Shown one piece after another: positions 17,802-24,768 of a stretch of 44,591 nt of DNA; positions within the stretch are counted from its first letter, which is position 1, and each line of letters opens with the position of its first letter. The notes under the pieces are model-generated. The model had not been told where the DNA came from, made no database searches, and saw nothing but the letters and a program-made list of their open reading frames with translations. The DNA is from CAZEMR01 sp964513465 (GTDB lineage: Bacteria > Bacteroidota > Ignavibacteria > Kapaibacteriales > UBA2268). Location: contig CAZEMR010000022.1 in the NCBI GenBank assembly GCA_964513465.1, positions 1 to 44,591 on the forward strand, read 5' to 3'. The translations under genes and the position numbers were made by a program.

Positions 17802-19727
17802 TTATTTCATCGCTACTTTATTTATATTAAAATTAATTTTCTGATTTTGGTGGCATGTTTCGCAGGAGGATAAGTTTTTATCGATTTGCTTTTCTTCCTG
17901 CTCATGGCAGCCGATACAGTTTTTGTGCATTGCGTCCATATAACTGTCCGCATACATGAATTCGAATTTTTCCGCATGATCTTCCATATCCATATCTTCA
18001 TTATGACAATTCGTACAACTGATTGCGTTGTTACCGGTTTTTGCGGAATGCGTCGGGTGGCATCGGCTGCAGGAGCGGTTCTCCGGGTGAAGTCCGGCAA
18101 GCTCAATCTGCGAGCCCACAGCGTGCATGTGATAATCATGATCAAAAATTTTCGATCGGTGATACATATTGGTATGGCAGCGATAGCATGGTGTAGAATT
18201 ATCGCCCGGCATCGAGAGGTGATGGCATGTGCGACAGGATTTTTCGCCGCCGAGCCTACGCTTGTGGTCATCATGTGAAAATGTCGTATTCATTTTTGCA
18301 GAATTTCCGTCAATCAGGAGAACAGTTCTCTCGATATTGATTCCTGCCGCCGGTTCGACTTTTGTTGTTTCCGGACTATCGAACGGAGGATATTGAGCAA
18401 TAAATGACACCGGAATAACAAATACTGCCATCAGGCTGATCCGGTAAATGTCATTATGCAAAACGGTTGACCAAACCCGCGAGAACGAATCGAAAGTAGC
18501 CCGAAACACCCCTTTTTCCAGGTTACGACTTTTCCATTCGTCGTCGAAAATTGTAAAATTATCGGATATATATATAAATAACAAAGCAGCCGCGGCAATT
18601 ACACCAATGCTCAGGCTCCACTCCGCCAGCGATGGGAAATATATTTGCTGAGCATCACGAAAAAATCCGAAAATACCAACATCGAGTCGATTAAGCACAA
18701 GTCCGAACGATGCGGAGAATGCCGCTGTGCCGATTCCATAGGGCGAGCGTCTGGTACGGGGAATTATCACTAGTGCAATAGGTAAAACAACGCCAATGAG
18801 CAGTTCGAATCCATAAAGCCAGCTCTCCCAAGTGCCGGCCCTAAGTGCGTGCCAGCCGCCCCCTGTGAAAAGGGCATAGATTTTCAATAACAGATAAATT
18901 CCGAGCAAAGAGGCTGCTATGACCGCAAGATTCGAAAGCATTGGCATTTCCGGGCCATATAATTTATCGGTATTTGCAGTTTTTCGTTCATTGAATACAC
19001 ACGTAAGTGCTCCTGATTTTCCATAGTGCAGCCCAAATACTCTTTCGGGATTATTAAGCCTGGCGTGTATGATTTTTACAAAAATCAAAAACATCATTCC
19101 GCCGGCCATAGCCGAAACAATAAACAGCCAGGGGATCAGCTCAGAATACCAAAGCTCGTGCAGCCGCTGAGGCGCCGTCAGAAATAGCGATCCAAGAGAA
19201 GAATGGTGAAGCGAGGAGAGCGATATTCCGATAATAACGGCAGCTATTGCAATTTTGTGAAGAAATTTGACAATCCTGTCGGCTTTGTATTTTTCGAGAA
19301 TATTTGGGATTAGTTCTATAAAAGTAACTGTGAAATATAGAATTACGCACCAGAATACCTCGAAAAGAAACGAATGCTCGTTCCACATAACAAACGGATG
19401 CCAGAATCTTTCGGGCAACCCGATATCGAACAACAGCGCTACGCAGGACGATCCATAACCCAGAAACGCTATCAGAATTGCCGGCCTGAGCAATGGTTTG
19501 AATCGCTCGATTTTTAATACATATACCAGAAATCCGACGGTAAAGCCGCAGGTCGATAGCGCCACGCCAGCGATCATGTTAAGAATTTTCCATAATCCCC
19601 AGGGCATCTGATCGGTCAGATTCGTTGTTGCGCCAAGCCCGAACCACATACGGAATATTGCGGCAATAAATCCCCAGAAAACCAGAAACCAGAGCGCGTC
19701 CTTAATAAACCTTTTAGTATTATCCAT
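17802..19727 (-). CDS. NrfD-type membrane subunit fused to a hexaheme cytochrome c
   Basis: A 641-residue fusion. Residues 1 to about 430 form a polytopic NrfD/HmcC/HybB-like quinone-interacting subunit with about ten helices, including an early LWFLVFWGFIAAIFRMWFG segment and the family-like GFTVGFLVYVL and LLFDIGLPERFW stretches. After a linking segment, about 460-641 is a periplasmic class III-like cytochrome with six CxxCH heme sites at C498, C514, C553, C571, C604 and C622. Distal-ligand type motifs FSHDDH and FDHDYH precede the first and third. In Hmc, Dsr and Qrc complexes these two parts are separate proteins. It is the last gene of a four-gene leftward operon. The ferredoxin stop overlaps its start as TAATG, and GGAGGG lies 5 bases upstream. 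The fused cytochrome puts the N-terminal domain's last helix out-facing. The electron partner is unknown. Confidence 0.9.
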   Translation of the reverse strand: MDNTKRFIKDALWFLVFWGFIAAIFRMWFGLGATTNLTDQMPWGLWKILNMIAGVALSTCGFTVGFLVYVLKIERFKPLLRPAILIAFLGYGSSCVALLFDIGLPERFWHPFVMWNEHSFLFEVFWCVILYFTVTFIELIPNILEKYKADRIVKFLHKIAIAAVIIGISLSSLHHSSLGSLFLTAPQRLHELWYSELIPWLFIVSAMAGGMMFLIFVKIIHARLNNPERVFGLHYGKSGALTCVFNERKTANTDKLYGPEMPMLSNLAVIAASLLGIYLLLKIYALFTGGGWHALRAGTWESWLYGFELLIGVVLPIALVIIPRTRRSPYGIGTAAFSASFGLVLNRLDVGIFGFFRDAQQIYFPSLAEWSLSIGVIAAAALLFIYISDNFTIFDDEWKSRNLEKGVFRATFDSFSRVWSTVLHNDIYRISLMAVFVIPVSFIAQYPPFDSPETTKVEPAAGINIERTVLLIDGNSAKMNTTFSHDDHKRRLGGEKSCRTCHHLSMPGDNSTPCYRCHTNMYHRSKIFDHDYHMHAVGSQIELAGLHPENRSCSRCHPTHSAKTGNNAISCTNCHNEDMDMEDHAEKFEFMYADSYMDAMHKNCIGCHEQEEKQIDKNLSSCETCHQNQKINFNINKVAMK

Positions 19728-20515
19728 TAATGCCCTCCTTTGCCATCAACTGTATAACCGGTATTGTTTTTCTTTTCTTCGGCAATCCTGCGTCTGCGGC
19801 CTATTATCCAATTGAGTCCCAACATGCTGAGCATCACTCCGCCGCCGATATAGGGAGTTTTTTCGATAATGGGGTCGGTGATTTCGGGAATTGATTCGGT
19901 GTTTTGCTTCGGCCATCCGATTGCGGCAAGGTCGGTGTCGGATATATATATAACAGAGGTTCCGCCAAATTCGTTTTCTCCCCAAACTCTGTTAATATAT
20001 TTAGATTTATTCGCATCAATAATCGAATGAGCGCGGGCGAGCATTTCGCTGCGTTTGCCAAATTCGATCGCTCCCCGCGGGCATGCCGCAACGCATGCGG
20101 GCAATTGGCCACCAACAAGTCGATCGTGGCACATCCGGCATTTTTTCATGAATGGAGTGGTTTCGTTCCATTCATATCGCGGGATATGAAAGGGGCAGGA
20201 GATCATACAATACCTGCAGCCGATGCATTTGTCAGCATCATAAACCACAGGGCCTTCTTTTGTTTTGGTAATGCCCCCCACCAGACATGCCGCAACGCAG
20301 GCAGGTTCGAGGCAATGCATACAGCTTTTGCGAACGTATCGGCCATCGCCTGCGTCGATAATGCTCAGCAGGCGGCTGTCCGAAAGGCCGTCCATGCTTG
20401 TTGCGCGGTCGAAATCCGCTTTTAATTTATTCTGTCCGTTCGCATCGATGCATGCATTGACGCATTGCTCGCAGCCAGTGCATTTTGTGACGTCAACCAA
20501 AATTGAGTAACTCAT
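19727..20515 (-). CDS. Four-cluster ferredoxin-like electron-transfer subunit (HmcB/DsrO/HybA type)
   Basis: 262 residues with sixteen cysteines arranged for four [4Fe-4S] clusters: CTGCEQCVNAC near residue 12, CMHCLEPACVAAC near 65, CIGCRYCMISCP near 97, and CRMC with a distant CVAACP near 126-145. A single C-terminal helix at about 217-236 (GGGVMLSMLGLNWIIG) is followed by RRRR. Such subunits link an NrfD membrane partner to a cytochrome or CCG subunit. There is no N-terminal twin-arginine signal, unlike DsrO and HybA, so the side of the membrane is unclear. The start is supported by GGAGG 8 bases upstream, and ATG overlaps the NarI-like stop as ATGA. It is the third gene of the operon. Confidence 0.92.
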   Translation of the reverse strand: MSYSILVDVTKCTGCEQCVNACIDANGQNKLKADFDRATSMDGLSDSRLLSIIDAGDGRYVRKSCMHCLEPACVAACLVGGITKTKEGPVVYDADKCIGCRYCMISCPFHIPRYEWNETTPFMKKCRMCHDRLVGGQLPACVAACPRGAIEFGKRSEMLARAHSIIDANKSKYINRVWGENEFGGTSVIYISDTDLAAIGWPKQNTESIPEITDPIIEKTPYIGGGVMLSMLGLNWIIGRRRRIAEEKKNNTGYTVDGKGGH

Positions 20516-21210
20516 ACCCTGGCCTCCTTTCCGAATAACGCTTCGGCGACTTTATCGCCGGCGCCGGGTTTTAGCTGCCAGTGCACGAACGACATCCTGT
20601 CGAAGAAGTAGAGCACTATGTGCGCCATTTTTGAAAATGGGATGACCACAAAAAGCAGCTCGGCGCTGAGCAGATGCCCGAGCATTGCCGCCTGCCACGA
20701 GAAAGGATTGACCGAAGGGTGGCCGGCCATATACCCGAACATAAAGGGCAGAAATACGAGAACGAGTATCAGATAATCAGATTTGGTGCTCATTGCCCGC
20801 AGGCGAGCCATAAATATTCTGCAAAGCAGCAGAATAAGAATGCTGGCCATTGTAACCAGGGTCAAATAATCCGCCACGATTCTGCCGATCTCGGGCAGTT
20901 CCCATCCGGTGAAGCTTTCCCACAGCACTATGTGGTCGGTTAAAAACAGGGCCAGCAGTATAATTCCGACATGAAAAATAAACGAAGCAACCGAGAAAAA
21001 AGCAGTACCTTTGATAAGATGCCCGACCGGGAAAACCCACCCGGCCATCTCGCTGAAGAATTTCTTCCACGGAGCGTTTTTCAGTCTGTTGCCTTTCGAT
21101 ACGAAAAGCGAGTATATCTGAATCAATACAAGCCGGCCCAATCCCATTATCATTATCAGAAATGTTATTGCAAACAAAGGCCCTTTTGCGAAATCTATCC
21201 ACCATTGCAT
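20512..21210 (-). CDS. NarI/HmcE/DsrM-like cytochrome b membrane subunit
   Basis: A 232-residue membrane protein with about five or six helices. Histidines in helix contexts typical of heme b ligands occur in VGHLIKG, FIFHVGIIL, MLGHLLSAE and KMAHIVLYF. This is the nitrate-reductase gamma-like fold that takes electrons from, or gives electrons to, the quinone pool and passes them to a CCG-type FeS partner. Length is nearer HmcE (about 225) than the larger DsrM (about 330). It lies 24 bases after the CCG-protein gene and overlaps the ferredoxin gene by four bases. The adjacency to a DsrK/HmcF-like protein is the standard HdrE/HdrD or DsrM/DsrK pair, which supports the call more than sequence similarity alone. 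Confidence 0.87.
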   Translation of the reverse strand: MQWWIDFAKGPLFAITFLIMIMGLGRLVLIQIYSLFVSKGNRLKNAPWKKFFSEMAGWVFPVGHLIKGTAFFSVASFIFHVGIILLALFLTDHIVLWESFTGWELPEIGRIVADYLTLVTMASILILLLCRIFMARLRAMSTKSDYLILVLVFLPFMFGYMAGHPSVNPFSWQAAMLGHLLSAELLFVVIPFSKMAHIVLYFFDRMSFVHWQLKPGAGDKVAEALFGKEARV

Positions 21211-21234
21211 ATCAATTATCCTTTTGTATTTTTT

Positions 21235-22668
21235 TTAAATTTCGAACATTGCAGCTTCTTCTTTGCGCTCTTTTGGCGATTTGCCGCCGGGTATATATAT
21301 AGCTTTGAGTATCAGATCGTGCAGCCCGACGACTTTGCATGGCAGGTCGTAGTATTCGACCAGCTCTTTGAGCTGCTTCTTGCAATTGGCGCAGGGTGAT
21401 ATTATGATTTCTGCGCCGGTATTGCGCATCTGTTCGGCTTTGACTCTGCCGCCGACTTCCATGCGGTATTCGTGAATCTCGTCGATCGATACCAGTCCGC
21501 CGCCGCCCCCGCAGCAATAATTAGCTTCGCCCGAAGGGGTCATTTCCACATAATTTTTGCAGAATGTTTTGATAATCTCGCGCGGCTGATCGACTATCCA
21601 GCCGGAACGGGCTATGTTGCACGGATCGTGGTAAGTTACCTTTTCGGTGATAATATCCGGATCAAGTTTAATTTTACCTTTTTTAATACATTCCAGAGTA
21701 TATTCCATAAAATTCATCACAGGATAGGGAGCCTTGCCCCCAAATACCGGCACAAAGTCGTGCGCCGAGCGCGATGCATGTCCGCATTCGCCGATCAGGA
21801 TATTGCGACCCTCGAGCCTGTCCACTTCGGCGATCAATTGTTTGATTATCCGCTCAAGATGCCAGTCGCTATAGAACAGGCCATAGTTGATGCCATCGTA
21901 GTTGCATGTGCCGATAGTCCATTTGTCCCAGTCGCCGGCCGCATAGAGCACTGCCGCATTGCCCATCAGAGTATCGGGCTCAAGCAAATAGTCGCTCACA
22001 GCGCAGAAGAACACATATTCCCTGCCCTTCTTATCGCATGGAAAATCCATTTTAACACCGGTCATTTCCTCGAGCTCTTCGGAGAGGAAGTCGAGGGTAT
22101 GGATAAGCGCAGCCTTAGGAATTTTTGAAGTATTGTGGGTGTCGCCCTCGAGTTGTTCGCGGACGCTTACCTGGAGCGCTTTGGGTACGATGCCGATCAA
22201 ACTTAGCAGATATCGTCCCAGCCGTGTCAGCAGACCATGGTCTATACCCATGGGGCATTCCCGGGTGCATCGCCTGCAGGCAGTGCAGCGGTAGAACAAA
22301 TCAAGCATTTCGTCGATCATATCCTCCGTAAGCACAAAGTCGTCCGGGCGAAAGCGGGCGCTGAACCAGCCGCCAAGCGTGAAATAACGCTTGTATATAT
22401 CAAGCAGCATATTCGTTTTGTAGCAGGGTATATCCTTCGGATCGCCAGTGGTGGTAAATATCGGGCACGCCACTGCGCAGCGATTGCATTTGGCCGAAGT
22501 CGTGCAGTACGAATCCAGCAGAGACTTGTAATCGGAATATTTCAGAACGGCGGCGAAGGCCTCGAGGAATTTCGAAACCCGATCTCCCTGGGGCGCTTTG
22601 TCAATATAATAGGGGTAATGCCTGACGGCTTTCGTTTGAATTTCCGGTTTTAATTGATTTTCTGTCAT
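21235..22668 (-). CDS. CCG-domain FeS protein (HdrD/DsrK/HmcF-like)
   Basis: A 477-residue cytoplasmic catalytic-type subunit. The N-terminal half carries two cluster sites: Cx5CxxCxxxCP (CTTSAKCNRCAVACP, near residue 65) and CTACRRCTRECP (near 130). The C-terminal CCG half has a first, partial CCG region near 290, then a full CCG motif: DPCN, then NYCCGGGGG near 398 and PCANC near 437. HdrD and DsrK proteins bind a special [4Fe-4S] cluster there and handle disulfide-type substrates or electron bifurcation. The start was moved inward to 22668 from a longer in-frame ATG at 22755: ATGACAG preceded by GGAG about 8 bases upstream, and the extra 29 residues look unlike the family. It is the first gene of the redox operon. 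Confidence 0.9.
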   Translation of the reverse strand: MTENQLKPEIQTKAVRHYPYYIDKAPQGDRVSKFLEAFAAVLKYSDYKSLLDSYCTTSAKCNRCAVACPIFTTTGDPKDIPCYKTNMLLDIYKRYFTLGGWFSARFRPDDFVLTEDMIDEMLDLFYRCTACRRCTRECPMGIDHGLLTRLGRYLLSLIGIVPKALQVSVREQLEGDTHNTSKIPKAALIHTLDFLSEELEEMTGVKMDFPCDKKGREYVFFCAVSDYLLEPDTLMGNAAVLYAAGDWDKWTIGTCNYDGINYGLFYSDWHLERIIKQLIAEVDRLEGRNILIGECGHASRSAHDFVPVFGGKAPYPVMNFMEYTLECIKKGKIKLDPDIITEKVTYHDPCNIARSGWIVDQPREIIKTFCKNYVEMTPSGEANYCCGGGGGLVSIDEIHEYRMEVGGRVKAEQMRNTGAEIIISPCANCKKQLKELVEYYDLPCKVVGLHDLILKAIYIPGGKSPKERKEEAAMFEI

Positions 22669-22703
22669 TACAAACTCCATGATAAATTGTTGTTCACGGA
22701 TAC

Positions 22704-22722
22704 ATTTTACAATTACCATACC
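22704..22722 (-). promoter_or_regulatory. Sigma54-like promoter for the redox operon
   Basis: On the minus strand it reads GGTATGGTAATTGTAAAAT: GG at -24 (22722-22721), ten bases, and GT in TTGTAA where GC is the consensus -12. Predicted transcription starts near 22698, giving a leader of about 30 bases before the ATG at 22668. The downstream TTGTAAAAT is shared with the plus-strand promoter at 23128. Confidence 0.55.
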
Positions 22723-22902
22723 GGGAATTTTCGACAGCGCAGAAGCTAAGAGCATGAGCGATAGCAGGAGATAATCAGTAATCGATGTATATAACTATAT
22801 ATCAGTAGTTTATTTAATCTGACAATGAAAATCGACAGAAGATTTTTTCCATTATCAGACCATTCCTTAGCGCATTAGAAAATGCCTGTTTATTAAAATA
22901 AT

Positions 22903-22948
22903 GTTGCATTAGTTGCAACAATGCGTTGCAATACATCATAATTGCAAC
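22903..22948. promoter_or_regulatory. Array of GTTGCA half-sites (likely activator binding region)
   Basis: Four alternating half-sites are seen: GTTGCA at 22903-22908, TGCAAC at 22914-22919, GTTGCA at 22925-22930 and TGCAAC at 22943-22948. The first three start 11 bases apart, about one helical turn, and the last is 18 further on. They form nested inverted repeats as expected for a Fis-type dimer site. The array centre (22925.5) is 204 bases from the GG of each sigma54-like promoter. The activator at 24769-26076 is the obvious candidate to bind it. Confidence 0.6.
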
Positions 22949-23127
22949 ACCTGAAATCGCAAAACATATATTGCTCCGGTGCAAATCTCCGGCAGGCAAA
23001 AAATATTATCTGTCGCCGAGTAAGCAAGTTCATAAGCCATAATCCTATGATAATCCTGATATTAGATGATACCTGGCGTCAGAGAAGTTATCGCGGATTC
23101 TGTTTACCAGATAATCAAACAGGATTC

Positions 23128-23143
23128 TGGCACATAACTTGTA
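23128..23143 (+). promoter_or_regulatory. Sigma54-like promoter for the NifX-DUF1847 operon
   Basis: TGGCACATAACTTGTA agrees with the consensus TGGCAC-N5-TTGCW except that GC is GT. GG is at 23129-23130 and GT at 23141-23142, so the spacing is the required ten bases. Predicted transcription starts near 23153, 35 bases before the ATG at 23188. Confidence 0.6.
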
Positions 23144-23187
23144 AAATTATAAGCACGATATGATAAATCAGCAACCGGATTAAATAA

Positions 23188-24138
23188 ATGAGAATAGCAA
23201 TACCAATATTCAGCGGCCGGGTAGCGCCGAGATTTTCCATAGCCGAGAAAATGTTGCTGCTCGACATGGCCGGACATAAAATATTAACAAAACAATATTT
23301 GCAGCTCGGCAGCAGCGATCTGATTTCGCTGATCAAATTATTGCTTTCCAAAAGGGCCGATCTCTTCGTTTGTGGCGGAATCAGCCGCGAAAATAAAAAG
23401 TATGCCGAATCAGAGGGCATAGAAGTCGTGGACAACGTGGCCTGCAGCGAACAGGAGCTTTGCTGCGCGCTCGAGCAAAGCAAACTGCGGCCCGGTTATG
23501 GCTTTATTCCGGCATCCAATGGCATACTCGATCTGAGTCCGAAAGCAGCCAAAAGCAAAACCACTGTCGATTTTAACTGCCTTCGCTGCGTTGGGCGCGA
23601 ATGCGAATCAGGCATGCCCTGCCCTGCGATAAACGGTATTGAATCGCGGCAGGAATGCGAAAAAGAAGCCTTGATGCTCGAAACAGCTCACGATATTGCC
23701 CTGGAAGAAGAACGAAAGCTATGCAGACTTTCTGAGGTGATTTATTACGGACTCGATATGAAATACCGCAAAATAGGTGTAGCATACTGCATCCAACTGC
23801 GAGAAGCAACGGAAATACTTGTTTCGGTATTGAGGCGCTTCTTCGATGTTGCGCCAGTATGCTGCAAAGTAATGGGCCGGGTGCTCTCCGATAACCTCGA
23901 TTCGCCGGGGAAAGTCGCATGCAATCCCAAAGCTCAGGCCGAAGTTCTCAACAGAATAGGCACTGATTTCAATATAATGTCCGGGCTTTGCGTCGGATGC
24001 GACAGCCTGTTCGCAATGGCAAGCAGCGCTCCGGTAACTTCGCTGTTCGTCAAAGACAAATCGCTGGCCAACAACCCAATCGGCGCTCTATATTCGGATT
24101 ATTACCTTAAAGAAATCGAAGATTACGTTATTCATTGA
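23188..24138 (+). CDS. NifX/NifB-like domain fused to DUF1847
   Basis: 316 residues. Residues 1 to about 115 form a dinitrogenase iron-molybdenum cofactor-type (NifX/NafY/ORP) fold: it opens MRIAIPIFSGRVAPRFSIA and ends near VVDNVACSEQELCCAL. From about residue 128 the protein becomes the metal-binding DUF1847 domain, with clustered cysteines (CLRCVGRECESGMPCP near 131, then VAPVCCKVMGR and GLCVGCDSL). DUF1847 proteins usually stand alone. Both domains suggest handling or sensing a metal or metal-sulfur group, and the exact cargo is unknown. It is the first gene of a rightward operon with the UspA-like and activator genes and is preceded by a sigma54-like promoter. The ATG directly begins the NifX-type N-terminus, which supports this start. 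Confidence 0.85.
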   Translation: MRIAIPIFSGRVAPRFSIAEKMLLLDMAGHKILTKQYLQLGSSDLISLIKLLLSKRADLFVCGGISRENKKYAESEGIEVVDNVACSEQELCCALEQSKLRPGYGFIPASNGILDLSPKAAKSKTTVDFNCLRCVGRECESGMPCPAINGIESRQECEKEALMLETAHDIALEEERKLCRLSEVIYYGLDMKYRKIGVAYCIQLREATEILVSVLRRFFDVAPVCCKVMGRVLSDNLDSPGKVACNPKAQAEVLNRIGTDFNIMSGLCVGCDSLFAMASSAPVTSLFVKDKSLANNPIGALYSDYYLKEIEDYVIH

Positions 24139-24155
24139 TATATTTGGAGGAAACT

Positions 24156-24692
24156 ATGGCAACGCCAACTTTCAATTCGATCGGATTTTGCGCTCACTAC
24201 AGCAATCAGGGCGACTGGGCATTTAAGTATGCCCTGGGTATTTCAAAAAAACGCAATCTGAAGCTGAATGTATTCCACTTTCTCGAAGACCCCTATGACC
24301 CGGCGGATATTTCAACCAAAGGTATGTCGCATAACCAGCGCGAAAAGCTTGCGGTCGAAAAAGAAAAAAAGCTGAGGATATATTACGATTCTCTGGCCGA
24401 AGATTATCTTAATGTCGGGTTCCGCGTTTGTTATGATAAGGAATGGACCGAGTTGCACCGCTGCCTGCTAATACGAGAATTTCAGCTATTGGTATTGGGC
24501 TACCCCGGGTATGGAGCATTTTTCGGTCATCGGCATATCGAGGAATTTGCCGAAAAATTCATATCGCCGGTAATACTGGTCGGCCCGGATAGTCCCTATC
24601 AATATTTTTTGAATAATCAGGCGTTTCATATGGTTAATCAGCTCGATCTGCATAGTGCAGACTGGTCTAAGTTAGAGGTAATCGCAACCTGA
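24156..24692 (+). CDS. Universal stress protein-like (UspA fold) protein
   Basis: 178 residues whose pattern fits an alpha/beta UspA fold: an N-terminal strand (SIGFCAHYS), an amphipathic helix (WAFKYALGISKKRN), a second strand (LKLNVFHFLED) and a late FQLLVLGYPG strand with SPVILVGP near the C-terminus. The usual nucleotide-binding GxxGxxG signature is only partly kept (GYPGYGAFFGH). The role could be stress signalling within the same redox regulon; the sequence does not say more. The start was set at 24156 rather than the upstream in-frame start at 24135, because GGAGG stands 6 bases before this ATG and the region upstream overlaps the previous gene. It begins 17 bases after the NifX-DUF1847 stop. 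Confidence 0.6.
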   Translation: MATPTFNSIGFCAHYSNQGDWAFKYALGISKKRNLKLNVFHFLEDPYDPADISTKGMSHNQREKLAVEKEKKLRIYYDSLAEDYLNVGFRVCYDKEWTELHRCLLIREFQLLVLGYPGYGAFFGHRHIEEFAEKFISPVILVGPDSPYQYFLNNQAFHMVNQLDLHSADWSKLEVIAT

Positions 24693-24768
24693 GTATTGAT
24701 TTTTGCGAATATTTGTGTAATATTGTTGTTAAAAAAATACACAAAACAAAGCAATATGGCCGCGGCAA

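Larger units (their letters stand above)
22669..23187. other. 519-bp divergent regulatory region
   Basis: This spacer lies between the divergent redox operon and the NifX-DUF1847 operon and contains no credible gene. It holds two sigma54-like promoters and a half-site array (separate entries). The remaining sequence, especially 22730-22900, is AT-rich and shows no further motif that I can support. Confidence 0.7.

Noticed and set aside
22669..22755. Longer N-terminus for the CCG protein (start at 22755)
   Set aside because: The extra 29 residues lack family similarity, the inner ATG at 22668 has GGAG upstream, and the extension would cover the sigma54-like promoter.
22903..22948. CRISPR-like or FNR-box reading of the GTTGCA array
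   Set aside because: There are no constant repeats with equal spacers, and the half-site is not TTGAT..ATCAA.
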